Assembly (NCBI GenBank): GCA_032622095.1
Contig: CP136062.1
Location: 1,860,001 to 1,924,000 of the forward strand
Direction: 5' to 3'
Source of the DNA: Siphonodentalium dalli
Taxonomy: Eukaryota; Mollusca; Scaphopoda; Gadilida; Siphonodentaliidae
DNA: 64,000 bases
A program made the translations under genes and the position numbers. Below are positions 1 through 11,452 of the stretch, in pieces; position 1 is the first letter of the stretch; every line of letters begins with the position of its first letter. The notes under the pieces were generated by a model. That model saw only the letters and a list, made by a program, of their open reading frames with translations. It searched no databases and had not been told where the DNA came from.

Positions 1-304
1 TTCAACTGCATCCCCAACCAAACACCAAACTCCCAGGTTCAACTGCATCCCCAACCAAACACCAAACTCCCCGGTTCAACTGCTTCCCCAACCAAACACC
101 AAACTCCCTGGTTCAACTGCATCCCCAGCCAGATACCAAACTCCCCGGTTCAACTGCATCCCCAACCAAACACCAAACTCCCTGGTTCAACTGCATCCCC
201 AACCAGACACCAAACTCCCCGGTTCAACTGCATCCCCAGCCAGATACCAAACTCCCCGGTTCAAATGCATCACCAATCAGACACCAAACTCCCTGGTTCA
301 ACTG
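1..304. repeat. 37-bp minisatellite, about 8.2 copies, cut by the window edge
   Basis: Eight full 37-bp units begin at 1, 38, 75, 112, 149, 186, 223 and 260, each opening with TTCAACTGCATCCCCA and ending CAAACTCCCNGG. Copies differ by a few substitutions such as CCAACC/CCAGCC and AAACACC/AGATACC. The array decays after 297 and probably continues upstream of the window. No coding role is seen. Confidence 0.95.
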
Positions 305-639
305 TTTTGCCTGTCGCATTACCTCGGTGTTTACCATGACTTATAACGGATACGATTTTTGCTTACCGTTTTCTTTCAGTGTGCATTTCTATATATACCC
401 GTTTACACTAGTATGCATGTAGAACTGTACACAGATCTACACCAATGTAAACGTCCTTTATTTTCAGCTCTGTTCACATCTTATATCTATATTTGCGAAT
501 GTCTGTCTGTCTGTGTTCTATAGAAATTCACAGAGGACCATCTAGATGATGCCAAAGGGGTCTACTAAGAGTAGCTTTTTACGAGAAAGATAATGGTCGG
601 GGTTAGAATTTTCTAAAGTGACGCCATTGTTGTCAGGGG

Positions 640-1100
640 CAGAAAAGGGGGAGGGGCAGAAAAAAAATTAGTCGCCGATTGCCACCAAACTTATATATAA
701 TCATCCCCATAATATGAGGAATCTAATGGCGTGGTTTACATATGGCAAAAGTCGCGCCGCTCGCGTCAGGGGTGCCCGGAAAGGGGGGTAGTTTTTTTTT
801 CTGTCGCCGATTGCCATGAAACTTACATATAATCATCCCCATGATATGAAGAATCCAACGGTGTGGTTTAAATATGTCAAAAGTGGCGTCGTTTGAGTCA
901 GGGATGAACGGAAGGGGAGAGGGGCACCAAAATTGATAAAACTAATTTTAGCGCCGATTTCCACCAAATTGATATATATTCTTCTTCATGATACAAGGAA
1001 TCTAATTGTGCGATTTAACAACGCCAAATTATTGTTTTTAGATGAGAGATTGTGAGGGGTGGGCACTAAATTTGATAATAAGTCGCCGATGTAACATACG
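640..1100. repeat. Degenerate tandem repeat, about 130-150-bp units
   Basis: The phrase GTCGCCGATTGCCACCAAA, or a close variant, recurs at 671, 803, 951 and 1082. Each time it is followed by an ATATATAATCATCCCCATGATATGA-like stretch (variable) and a G-rich run. The phrase GTCGCCGATT also occurs in the repeat field at 62-63 kb, so this may be a distant member of that field. 305-639, upstream of it, holds nothing recognisable. Confidence 0.75.
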
Positions 1101-2070
1101 AAATTTGTGGCAAAGAGGAATAATCCAGTATAATAACCGAACCTATCAGCGCTACGCAGGTTACAAGCAACACATTATATAGAGTTACGCTTCTTAGATT
1201 TGTGTAGGGTCAGCATTTAAACAAATCTGGCTGCTGATTGGTTGATTATCATTGAAGGAAAATCCCCTGAGCGGGAACAGAAAATCATAGCCTACGTAAA
1301 TGTGGCGACCATTTTTGTCTAGATGGCCAGGAAGAGTCTGGTGGGGTCCAGAACTGTTGGAAGGGGTCTCGGTATTCTATGCTGCTGATTTTTGTGCAGT
1401 AAATGGGGTAGTTATGGAAACGCAAGACTAAATATCGTTTGGAAAAAAAATACCGAAAAGGTCGCGTTTGTTGTCACCAAATGGTGTATCGGATGACGTT
1501 ATAAGGGAAAATTGAACACTTGAAGTTCAAATAGGCTTAACCCATCGATGGCGGGACTTATAGTTAACACTGTCGCCTATGGAAAATGATTACTTGTCTG
1601 TAACCTATATGCAGAATAAAAATGGGATTTGTCTGAGCGGGAATAGCTTATTTTGATTGAAGCCTATTAAGTATATCGGTGGTCGTAGCTCGTCACCTAC
1701 TCATATACACGAGGTTTGACGCCATAAAATCACATGTCTTTTCCCGCCAAGTGCATCTCGATGGAAATACGATAGCAACACACATTACAAATATCGCGTA
1801 CGTGTGACTAAACCTCACTAATGATAGGCATGTTGCGAACTACCAGTTGACATTCAAACGCCAAGCGCGAGAAACACATAATTCACACGAAGCACGTGCA
1901 CGTCACGGTCTTTATTGTGTTTTAGTACCCAGAGAAGATTCACCTTGTCCAGTTGTCCTTCGAGTTGACTTGACGATGAGTTTTAAAGGTGTAACATTCG
2001 TGACGTAGTGCAGCCTGATTAAAACCAGAATGGAACTGATCGTTTGTTGAACTTATTATCTGAACAATTT
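1101..2070. other. Intergenic, nothing recognised
   Basis: There is no long open frame, no inverted repeat longer than about 15 bp, no RNA gene, and no array beyond single-copy sequence. Confidence 0.6.
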
Positions 2071-2345
2071 CTATGGGATAACTACTCATGTATGAGTATA
2101 GAAAGGGTTAATTAAAATAAACATGTTGGGTAATATATAGAACTATGGGATAACTATTCAGGTATGAGTATAGAAAGGCTTAATTAAAATAAACATGTTG
2201 GGTAATATATAGAACTATGGGATAACTACTCATGCATTAGTATAGAAAGGCTTAATTAAAATAAACATGTTGGGTAATATATAGAACTATGGGATAACTA
2301 CTCATGAATGAGAATAGAAAGACTTAATTAAAATAAACATGTTGG
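2071..2345. repeat. 72-bp tandem array, 4 copies
   Basis: Units start at 2071, 2143, 2215 and 2287 with CTATGGGATAACTA. Each contains AATTAAAATAAACATGTTGG. Copies are nearly identical, so the array is young. The sequence before the first unit (TTGTTGAACTTATTATCTGA) and the unit itself have a diverged single counterpart near 22690-22800, so the unit is also a dispersed repeat. Confidence 0.93.
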
Positions 2346-2741
2346 AAATTGAGCACACATAACCTTTAGCATACATCGCGTCCTATTTATATTTATTTGC
2401 AGGATGTCTTGTGCAAGGTGATCGCCACACAATTAAAATCTATGACAATTGGAATTGTCCGATATGCATAACGTACCTTCGCCCCACCATATCAAATCAA
2501 ATCATTTAATCACGGAACGAGTTTGACACTTGGTTTCGGCGATTCTCTTTGAAACCATATATAATCATATAACGTTTTAAAAATGCATGTATAGACAGAC
2601 TATAAATCGTGATAAAATTTCTGGTCTTCCAAAATGAATGTCTATGAGAAACTTGAATGCCTTAAAGTCTCACAATGAGACTTTTTCCGCAACAATAATT
2701 TTTTTTCCGAGTTATCCCCCTGCATAGCTTTTTTATATTAT

Positions 2742-3020
2742 AATAGGTTGGCGATTATTGCAATACGATAGAGGAACACTCTGACTTTCGTACTCAGATT
2801 CATACATTTTTGTACCTCGCTTGCCTGACCGAAATTTTACGGGGAAATGGCTAATTTGGATTTATTTGTCGTTCTAGATATGGTTATTGTGCCTTTTATC
2901 ATTCCTTTTCATGAAAACAAATTAAAAACAAGTCGAATATGTTATGATAATTTTTAAACATTCTTGTGCATGAAATTGGGGATAAATTGTTCCCAGAGTT
3001 AGAGTACGTTATTTCACAGT
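2742..3020 (+). mobile_element. MITE, one-ended copy of a three-copy family
   Basis: The element starts with AGGTTGGCGATTATTGCAAT at 2743. It then runs through TTCGTACTCAGAT, GGCTAATTTG and AGAGTACGTTAT in the same order as the reverse complement of the elements at 40115-40446 and 45063-45395. Those copies have this terminus at both ends. Here the far terminus is missing, so the copy is truncated and diverged. No protein is encoded. The stretch 2346-2741 holds nothing recognisable. Confidence 0.7.
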
Positions 3021-4169
3021 CCGTATTCGCCACCCCTGCACATTCGCAATGCGCAGCCGAACTTCCGGTGTAGAATTTTTATGTGTTAAAAATAAATAGT
3101 TTTTTCATCTGTCATATCTGCTTGTTTCGTTCATTATTCGCAGAAAATGTGTATCTCATTCTTTCGTGTACATAACGGATTAGATATAGACTGTTTTAAC
3201 CCGTTTGGATGTTAGAAATACCGCTTAATTATCAGAAAATATCATGTGAAGTGACGGGACCAATCCGAATATCGCACACTGGACTTTCACTTTGTGAAGT
3301 TGGTCAACATGACCGCTTTCGCAGATTGCTGCTTCCAGCGTAGAAGGATACGCACTACGTTCATGACTGAACTAACACTGGACTGGTCACAGACACTGTG
3401 TGTGAGTCACTGAGTGTGGCAGGTCAGGCTATGCCGTATTCAACTGTTATTATCATGGACATTGACTCGAATAAGTGAATAGCACTGATTGACCCAAGGC
3501 AATGGAAGAATGCAAACAATGTGAATGTAATGATTATTGCAAAATATGATGATTATAGTTCTATTCTGGACTCCTCAGCCCTTCAATGCTGAAATGCAGT
3601 CAACGCTGAAATGCAGTCAACGCTGACGCCGTAAAAGGTCATTGAATGTTCAGAATTCAGATTCTATCATTCTGCAAAGTACATTAGACTGATTAGAAGT
3701 ACAGTAGCTACATGTGTGTGAACTTGTGAAGGGTAGAACATGATATGGAGATTGGAGAATCAGAATGGCAATGGCACCACTCACCAGTGTCAGTGAATCG
3801 AGTGAGGATGTTTACCAAACATGTCATGAAACATGCAGACATGGACAATGCTGTGAAATGGATTATAATTCACCAGACTCCCGGATCATGATCATAAGTT
3901 ACCGGTACATACTAGTAACATTCCGCCTTTGATCATTAGATCAAGACTAAACCAGACTTGGATAATGAGTAATGGACAAAGACAGTTACATGTTACACAT
4001 GCGGCTGCACATGGTTTTGATTCATTAAAATTATTTTGTAAAAATCATGAACTTATGTTATCAAAATCAATGACTAACAGTGATCACCAAAGTCACTTAC
4101 TGGTACATTGTTTATGCCAAACAACAGGTCTGACACAACTTGAATTCCATTGTACCGGTACATGTACCG
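3021..4169. other. Intergenic, nothing recognised
   Basis: Only a small tandem duplication is visible: GCTGAAATGCAGTCAAC occurs twice between 3588 and 3622. The open frame at 3929-4207 is short, matches no family I know, and runs into the inverted-repeat element that follows. Confidence 0.55.
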
Positions 4170-4513
4170 TATATACCGCTATACTTAAAGTAATTGACCA
4201 CCAATAACGTGGTGTCACCCCGTTAATATGGCGGTATCCTCCAATACCGCAGTACTGATACCGCTTGTTAACGCGAACAAGTATGTGTGAGTAAATACCT
4301 CCCCTCAAAGAGTTCCATGAAAATCACTGCGGTATTCAACAAAATTAATGCGGTGCCCGCTAAAAGACCGCAGTATCATTATCGCCCAATACCGTAACTC
4401 CACCGCCATGACCGTCTCGATACCGCTACCGTTTATTACCGGTATCACCGCGGTCATGACCGGGGTATCACCCCGTTTTTCTGGTCAATTACTTTGAGAA
4501 TAGCGGTATTCAA
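4170..4513. mobile_element. Foldback MITE rich in ACCG/CGGT
   Basis: The left end (4174-4203) contains ATACCGCTATACTTAAAGTA. The right end (4481-4510) is its imperfect reverse complement (TACTTTGAGAATAGCGGTAT). The inside is packed with short inverted GGCGGTATC / GATACCGC words. It can fold on itself, has no coding capacity, and is about 340 bp, typical of a MITE. The target duplication is not clear. Confidence 0.8.
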
Positions 4514-5729
4514 CTATTATGAAGTGGTGAAAATATCTCATGTACGGTACCTACTACATGTACTAAGTACAGTATATATATCGGTGCTGGCATTTTTGAT
4601 TATTTAACTGATTTACTTGTACTAGTAGTTAGAATTTTGAAATCATCTTGGTGAGAAGTTATTTATAATGTCATTCAAATGGCATACCGGTACATGCACA
4701 TGTACTTCTGCCATTATGAAATAAACAGGTCTCCTGTAATAAGCTGTAGAATTCTTTTTATATTGGAATATGATGCCTTCTCATTTGCTCTGTTAAAATT
4801 ATAGTGTTATATATATGTACATTTTAAGTGGTTGTGCATTACGAAGTGAGATGATTCCATGAAGTTTTAGTAAAAATAGAGAAAACCTGGAGTTTACGTA
4901 TATACCGTACCAGTATACATTGTGTATGGTAGTACAATTAAGATATAATACATGTAGTTGAATATCACTATGATAGTTGAATTCAAGAAGAGCCAGACTT
5001 GATAATGACTTACTCATATTAGCATCTACATGTACTAGTAACGGTACTCTCATGTGCAATAATAGTGTCAATAATATGATAGTGTCAACACTGTTATTAT
5101 ATTTGGAGAACACTTCCCATGATCAGATCACTAAGAGACATAGAGTGAAATTGCTGTGGTTACTATTATTAATTTTAGCTAAAAAATCCCACCATCACTA
5201 TTATTAGTTTGTCTCTATTATTACGCAACTTAGAGGATGTTGTCTGAATGAACTATCATTTATTATATTACCTGATGTATCAGAACAAATTAAAAAGGTA
5301 ATAAACAGGCCAGACACCTACATGTACAGTATGGTCGGTTCCAGTACTGCTAGTGTTATTGTACCAGTACTGTTTATATTCAGTACTAGGAAAATTTAAT
5401 GAAAGTTATGCAACGAATGATTGTGTAGGCCTACTGATGTTAAAAGGAGTATAAATTTAAAATGACCTTGCCACTTTATCAAACACATCGCTATTGATAT
5501 AATACTCAATAATGAGTTTGTTAAAGTGGTGCGCTCGTTTTAAATTAACATGGAGAATATAGCAATTCATGTGGGTCCAATATGTGTACATATACATGTA
5601 TACCGGTACACGCAGAGCTGATTGATTTACAATTATGGCTTTCATTATATCGTAGACAAGGTGTGGGATGTTTCTTTCATTTTCAGATGCTGTTAAAATT
5701 ATTCATCAGGTTCACTGATTGTACCGTAG
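4514..5729. other. Intergenic, rich in TACATGTAC / ACCGGTAC words
   Basis: The small open frames here overlap on both strands and show no domain. The octamers ACATGTAC and CCGGTACA recur, but no array is formed. Confidence 0.55.
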
Positions 5730-5766
5730 CTGGGACTAATACATGTATAACATATATTAGTCCCAG
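5730..5766. repeat. Short hairpin, copy 1
   Basis: CTGGGACTAAT (5730-5740) is followed 15 nt later by its exact reverse complement ATTAGTCCCAG (5756-5766). The same stem recurs at 7115-7153. Confidence 0.85.
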
Positions 5767-5802
5767 ATTGTAGTGGGGTTGAGATATGGTTGCTGTTAGA
5801 TC

Positions 5803-6205
5803 TTAAAGGTACTCAATCCGAATTAACGGTCGCAAATTACTATTTCCTTGACTTTGGGGGTAAAAAATATTTGATTCGAGTCGAGGAACCCACCCACCAC
5901 AGCTCAGAGTGATCAGATATCGATGTTATAAATCTATTATTTTAATTGAAGTGGCCCAATAGACAGTCAACGAGAAGAATTTCATTGACCAAATTGCGGG
6001 CAAAGATGGATAACTCTAAAATCAAGTGGCTTTTTGTGTCAGATATTTGACAAACCGGCAAAATAGAAAGTCATCGAGAAGAATTTCATTGACCAAATTG
6101 CGGGCAAAGATGGATAACTCTAAAATCAAGTGGCTTTTTGTGTCAGATATTTGACAAACCGGTAAAATTTCGTTGAACAAAATGTTGATAAATAACAGGT
6201 TTTGT
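5803..6205 (+). mobile_element. Dispersed element, + copy with internal 104-bp tandem duplication
   Basis: It begins TTAAAGGTACTCAATCCGA and is matched in reverse orientation at 23626-23827. Inside, a 104-bp block (5965-6068, 6069-6172; key words CGAGAAGAATTTCATTGACC and ATCAAGTGGC) is present twice and almost identical. The reverse copy has it once, so the doubling happened after dispersal. No open frame belongs to it. Confidence 0.82.
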
Positions 6206-7172
6206 GCAATTTTATACTATAGTTGATGGTGCTTTTCATTATTTTTGGGCAATTATTAGATTCTGAAAACTGAAGCGTCATTTCAAAAAATGTTGTTGTT
6301 GGAATGTGATTATATGGGGACCCTCTGATCGGATTAAGTACCGGTACCTGTAAGAGATTTTATGGTATCTGGTACATTTCATATTTAATTACATGTAGCA
6401 TGGCATTCAGAAATATGATATGTCGCCTTGAGGCAAAAAATTATATTACCATATTTATGGTAGTGATCGCCTACAATCCCTACATGTATTGACCAAAATG
6501 GACAGGATTACATTTTTCTCTTGTCTTGTCTATTTCATTCCTAACTTAGAAGTATGTCGATCTGGTAAATAATTGACTGGAGAGAATAGCATTTATGTCT
6601 TGGCCACTAACTGGGAGCTGTGATAATAATAGTAAGTTATCGTTGGAGACCCCCCCCCCCCCCACAATGGAGATCTCTAGTCGCATCCATGTAGCCAATG
6701 TGTCTTATACCTTATAACCGGGGAGGTGGCTACATGTAGATGGTCCCCATTGGTGGGTGGATGGGAAACTTGGGTTTGTCCACCTTGACATTTTCAAATG
6801 TACGTACCTTGAACCAGACCAAAGTCAAATGTTCTTGAAATACTACTTTGCACCCCCCCCCCCCCAGTTGAATTTTCCAAATGGTACCTCAAACATTTCC
6901 AACTGAAATGTCCAACCTGACACCCTCTAAACCTAAATTGTTCAACCGATAGCCATTCCGACCAAACTTTGGACCAAAAGTAGAAGAATATACTGCTGTT
7001 GGTCTAAAAACAACACATTCCCCCACTAAATACTGGTTGGAAAATCAAACAATCAATAATATATATTGTTTGTATCTCAGGATGTCTACTGTTCACATTT
7101 CTACCTACATGTAGCTGGGACTAATATATTATTATATATTATATGAGTCCCAGTCTCTAGTAAGCTATTATT
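6206..7172. other. Intergenic with two poly-C tracts
   Basis: C14 lies at 6650-6663 and C13 at 6853-6865. Nothing else is recognised before the short hairpin at 7115-7153. Confidence 0.6.
7115..7153. repeat. Short hairpin, copy 2
   Basis: CTGGGACTAAT (7115-7125) pairs with ATGAGTCCCAG (7143-7153) across an AT-only loop. It is the same stem as at 5730-5766, with one mismatch. Confidence 0.82.
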
Positions 7173-7200
7173 ATGGGAGGCCAAATTCACATTTAATAAT

Positions 7201-7266
7201 CAATTGCGCTTAAGCGCAATCATTGCGCTTAAGCGTAATTATTTGCGCTTAAGCGCGCTTAAGCGC
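7201..7266. repeat. CGCTTAAGCG palindrome array, left
   Basis: Several TTGCGCTTAAGCGCAAT-type palindromes run head to tail. Each is self-complementary and centred on CTTAAG. Confidence 0.9.
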
Positions 7267-7808
7267 AATTCATGGTTATATGTAACAAAACACCCCTGGT
7301 GAATAAATAGGTTTCTCCATAACTTAGCATTAACTCCTATTGACATGTCACTTCTTGGTTTCATTGGTTTGGATGGGTAGGGAGCTAGCCCAACTTCTTT
7401 ATCAAAATGGCTGACTCGCAATAGTCTCACCTTCTGTTTTAGTTGGAGCGATTCGTGATAGCATTATATTATCTTCGGTATATATTAGTTGGGGCTACTT
7501 GCAATAGCATTACTTTCTGTATTAGTCGGGGCGACATTGATTTTCTTAAATTTTCGAGTATACAGGCACACCATATGAGGGAAGCAAGCCCTCGGTGACA
7601 CCACATTCACACTATATGATCATGGAAATACTATAGATTTGTGCAAGAGCTGCTGATTTAATAAGAAAAACTAGAGCTTCAGGACTGAGACATCAAAGCT
7701 CCAGTAATTACACACCATTTTTTGGACAGGGATCAGCTGCAGGGATGCTGATAATATGAAAATAGAGTTTTTTCCCCCTGATTTAAGTCAATAAGTAAAC
7801 CATACATT

Positions 7809-8010
7809 AATGCTCTAATTAATCGACTCCTTAACCACAGCAGAATTATGGATAACTTTTCAGGATTTAGTCGGAAATATGGCTTGTTGCCATTCATCGG
7901 AAAGCTCTCGAGAGCTTTTCGATGAATGGCAACAAGCCATATTTCCGACTAAATCCTGAAAAGTTACCCATAATTCTGCTGTGGTTAAGAAGTCGATTAA
8001 ATAGAGCATT
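7809..8010. repeat. Near-perfect 202-bp palindrome
   Basis: The arms 7809-7909 and 7910-8010 are reverse complements with only a few mismatches, meeting with no loop at AGCTCTCGAGAGCT (7903-7916). It lies between two direct copies of the surrounding sequence. Overlapping reading frames on the minus strand here are a by-product of the symmetry. Confidence 0.92.
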
Positions 8011-8328
8011 ACTGTATGAGGTAAGAAAGCCCTCATGCAGTGACACAGCATGCATGTATAGGATATTACCATAGTAAAGGCTAAAATCTGTGCAAAAATA
8101 CATTAAAAACATCATACAAGACATTCCTAGAGTTCCGGGAAGGCGACATCAATTCTTTGGATAGAGGGATGCTGATAATATGTAATTAGGGGATTCTCCT
8201 TGTTGAACACATACCCACAGTTTGACTGTTGAGTACAGGTCAAAATTAGCCCAATGCTCATCTTGTGTTGCTAGGTGATACACCAGGTCATGCTAATAGT
8301 TTATGGGTAGGTTAGATAGTAGTCACAA

Positions 8329-8422
8329 TTACGCTTAAGCGCAATTGATTGCGCTTAAGCGCAATTAAGCGTAATTAATTACGCTTAAGCGTAAATGCCC
8401 TATTTGCGCTTAAGCACAATAT
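8329..8422. repeat. CGCTTAAGCG palindrome array, right
   Basis: This is the counterpart of the left array. It mixes TTGCGCTTAAGCGCAA and TTACGCTTAAGCGTAA units and lies just inside the right terminal repeat. Confidence 0.9.
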
Positions 8423-8485
8423 GTGGCAATTCATTATTAAATGTGAATTTGGCCTCCCATATATTATATGTTTTGGGTTGGGAGG

Positions 8486-8745
8486 TAGGCCTACCACCCG
8501 GGGGTGATACGTGGTGGCTAGGAGTGTTTTTATGTGGTATTTAGGGCGGGCCACCCACACATTCCGTTAAATCGGTCGAAATCCTTACCATTCTCGAAAA
8601 TGGTCCATACCCAATTTTCACCCCTCGGGGTGGTACCACCCGCGGGGGGTGATGGGTGGAGGTCGGGGTGTTTCTATGTGGTATTTCAATTTGGGGCGGG
8701 CCACACACCCATGCCGTCAAGTCTGCCGAAAGCGACATTTTTGAA
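8486..8745. repeat. Two imperfect ~140-bp GC-rich direct repeats
   Basis: TACCACCCG..GGGGTGAT...TATGTGGTATTT...GGGCGGGCCAC occurs at about 8492-8600 and again from 8633. Both are followed by a CGAAA-containing tail. This explains the overlapping open frames on both strands here, which have proline/glycine-rich composition and no domain. Confidence 0.8.
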
Positions 8746-8892
8746 AATAAGGAATATATATATAGGGAAGGGAATAAGTTCCAAATGTCATGATCGTTGT
8801 GATAGCGCCATATACAAATGTCTGCCATTAGCATGAATTGTAATTCGCCAGACACAAAGAATGATGAGGCGATCAGCATAATAATTGCATTA

Positions 8893-10896
8893 GAATATCA
8901 ATTGTATGGAATACTATTATGGCCACTTCCTAATGGCGCTTTCGGTGCGCGCCGAAAGCGACAAAATGTGTGCCATTAGTAACGCGCCGAAAGCGACAAA
9001 TGTGCGTCGTTACGGTGCATGGCGGAATCTAGACCGTATACTATATAGATTGAAATTTGAGATATATGATGCATGTTTTTGCCGACTGGCCCACAAAGTG
9101 ACTCATTCCCAATCTACATGTTACCAATGTCAACAGTCATGGCAAATTTCACAATGATCCGACCAAAGTTACAACCTGTAGCCTATGCCAATGGCAATTG
9201 TCGACGGACGTACTTATGTTCGCAAACCACAGTGATTGGCGATGGGTATACCAAACCATGGCAAATTGGCAATATCTCAACTTGAATTTTCATATTCAGC
9301 AGCTTGAGCTAAAATGCATGCTGAAATAGAGTCTTACATATCAAATTATGCAGCTTCTCATGTCTCAGTCATAAATAATGATAATCCTATTTATTCGAAC
9401 AACGTATTCGGAAACACAAATGAATAGTACAACCACCGGTCCCTGGCACAAAATGGTCATAATACTAAAAGTACATATATATCAGACACAGGGGTCCCTG
9501 GGGGTCCGGAATTTTTTGTTATTATATTATTTTTAGGGTCACATTCCCCACTTTAAAGAAATAACACCAAGCTTGGTGAAAATGGCTTCAAAATCACAAT
9601 TTTTTCAAAATACCAAATGTGTTGACAGGACTGCCCCTTCCTTAAATAGTATAATAGTCTTTAAAACTAACATCCATAAAATGGGATAAAGCAAAACAAG
9701 TTTTAAAAATCCATTCCCAAATTCCAAAAAATGATCGATTTTTTAATAATCTGCCGATCTGCCCGTCCGTTTGATCGCCTATATATAGCAACAGTTATAA
9801 ACATTATCAGCGCCCTTAATCCCCGGGTTGGAATATCATTGGTATGGAATACTATTAGGAACATTAGGAAACATATATCTCAAATTTCAATCTATATATA
9901 GTATACGGGCTAGATGCCGCCACCGAAAACGACAAAATGTGCGATATTAACGCATGTTTCGACGCGCAGAAAGCGACAAAAAGTGCGCCATTAGTAACGC
10001 GCCGAAAGCGACAAAATGTGCGTCGTTACGGCGCACGTTTTGTCGCTTTCGGCGCGCCGAAACATGCGCTAATATCGCACATTTTGACGCTTTCGGTGCA
10101 TGGCGGAATCTAGCCCGTATACTATATAGATTGAAATTTGAGATATATGATGCATGTTTTTGCCGACTGGCCCACAAAATGACTCGTTCCCAATCTATAT
10201 GTTACCAATTCCAACAGTCATGCCTAATTTCATAATGATCCGACCAAAGTTACAACCTGTAGCCTATGCCAATGGAAATTGTCGACGGACGTACTTATGT
10301 TCGGAAACCACTGGCGATGGATACCAACCCATGGAAAATTGGCAATATCTCAACTTGAATTTTCATGTTCAGCAGCTTGAGCTAAAATGCATTCTGAAAT
10401 AGCGTTTTATTTATCAAATTATGCAGCTTCTCATGTCTCAGCCACAAATAATGATAATCCTATTTATTCGAACAACGTATTCGGAAACACACATGAATAG
10501 TACTACCACTGGCCCCTGGCACAAATTGGTCATAATACTAAAAGTACATATATATAAGACACAGGGGTCCGGGAATTTTTTTTATTATATTATTTTTAGG
10601 GTCAAATTCCCCATTTTAAAGAAATAACACCAAGCTTGGTGAAAATGGCTTCAAAATCAATTTTTTTTCAAAATACCAAATTTGTTGACAGGACTGCCCC
10701 TTCCTTAAATATTATAATAGTCTTCAACACTAACATCCATAAAATAGGATGAAGCAAAACAAATTGTAAAAATCTATTCCCAAATTCAAAAACATTTCGA
10801 TTTTTTTTTTAATGTGCCGATCTGCCACTCCGTTTGATCGCCTATATATATATAGCCAAAGTCATAAACATTATTAGCGCCCTTAATCCCCGGGTT
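8893..10896. repeat. Tandem duplication, units of about 0.93 and 1.07 kb
   Basis: Copy 1 (8893-9826) and copy 2 (9827-10896) share GGAATACTATTA at the start and CGCCCTTAATCCCCGGGTT at the end, and align throughout. Copy 2 has gained a large palindrome. Both carry GCCGAAAGCGACAAAATGTG units. The short frames shared by both copies (for example 9073-9285 and 10154-10402) drift at the amino-acid level and are not considered genes. Confidence 0.9.
9872..10149. repeat. 278-bp palindrome inside tandem copy 2
   Basis: The left arm starts CATATATCTCAAATTTCAAT (9872). The right arm ends with its reverse complement at 10149, with a centre near 10010. The inner parts are GCGCCGAAAGCGACAAAA in both orientations. 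Copy 1 has the right-hand half only, so the palindrome arose by inverted duplication or gained a second half by insertion. The antiparallel frames at 9947-10177 and 9954-10235 are symmetry artefacts. Confidence 0.88.
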
Positions 10897-11378
10897 ACGT
10901 GTATGATATGACCCTATGACCACATTTTCAGAGGGGTTAAGTCGTTTTGTCGCCTTTTTCCGGACAGACACACGAACTCAATTTATTTTTATTAGTAAAG
11001 GTTAGTGCTAATGTCACTACATGTATATATTTGCACGCGTGACACCCCGTCAACAACCCCGCCATCGCTAATGTACGTCCCTAGCCTCGGCACAGAAACT
11101 GACCAACATGCCGCGTCTGGACGTCGCCTTGATATGAATCTTGAAAGCATAATTTCGAGTTTTACTATACGAGTATAGGCTGCACTTTCAAGAATGAACA
11201 GTCCGTAGCTGCAGGTAAAATAAAGTCCATCCTGATTACGATGCGGCAAACTAACTTCATTTATATTATTCGATTAATACAAGCCATTACTCTTTTCATC
11301 ATTACTATCAATAAAACACGAATTATGCATGCACGCAAGAAACAGGTCTGTTGTGACAAACGCATGGCCAAATAGCCT
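10897..11378. other. Intergenic, nothing firm
   Basis: An ATG-initiated + frame at 11011-11172 ends in AATCTTGAAAGCATAATTTCG and then a stop. It lies upstream of the methyltransferase exons, but it has no compatible splice donor phase and no membrane anchor, so it is not called as a first exon. Confidence 0.4.
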
Positions 11379-11452
11379 GTCTCTTTGAAAAGCCGACGAA
11401 ATTCCTAACAGATGTACATCGTTTAGGAATTTCGTCTGCTTTCCAAAGAGAC
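11379..11452. repeat. 74-bp hairpin with 30-bp arms
   Basis: The arm 11379-11408 (GTCTCTTTGAAAAGCCGACG...) pairs with 11423-11452 with few mismatches. The loop contains the self-complementary GATGTACATC (11411-11420). It is a candidate small foldback element or RNA hairpin. Confidence 0.85.

Larger units (their letters stand above)
7173..8460. mobile_element. 1288-bp non-autonomous element, exact 28-bp terminal inverted repeats
   Basis: The left terminus 7173-7200 (ATGGGAGGCCAAATTCAC...) and the right terminus 8433-8460 are perfect reverse complements over 28 bp. Just inside each end is an array of the palindrome CGCTTAAGCG (7204-7266 and 8334-8419). The core has two diverged direct copies (about 7566-7760 and 8012-8185, sharing GGGATGCTGATAATATG), separated by a 202-bp palindrome. 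No transposase frame is present. Terminal repeats with subterminal repeat arrays are the usual architecture of cut-and-paste elements. The superfamily cannot be assigned because the target duplication is unclear. Confidence 0.85.

Noticed and set aside
7860-8124. Overlapping minus-strand frames of 70 and 76 codons
   Set aside because: Created by the 202-bp palindrome.
9947-10235. Opposed frames of 76 and 93 codons
   Set aside because: Both are read-through of one palindrome, so each is nearly the mirror of the other.
11011-11172. Possible first exon of the methyltransferase (ATG, ends near LESIISSF)
   Set aside because: The only nearby donor-like GT gives phase 0, which does not fit exon A, and no membrane anchor or signal peptide is present.
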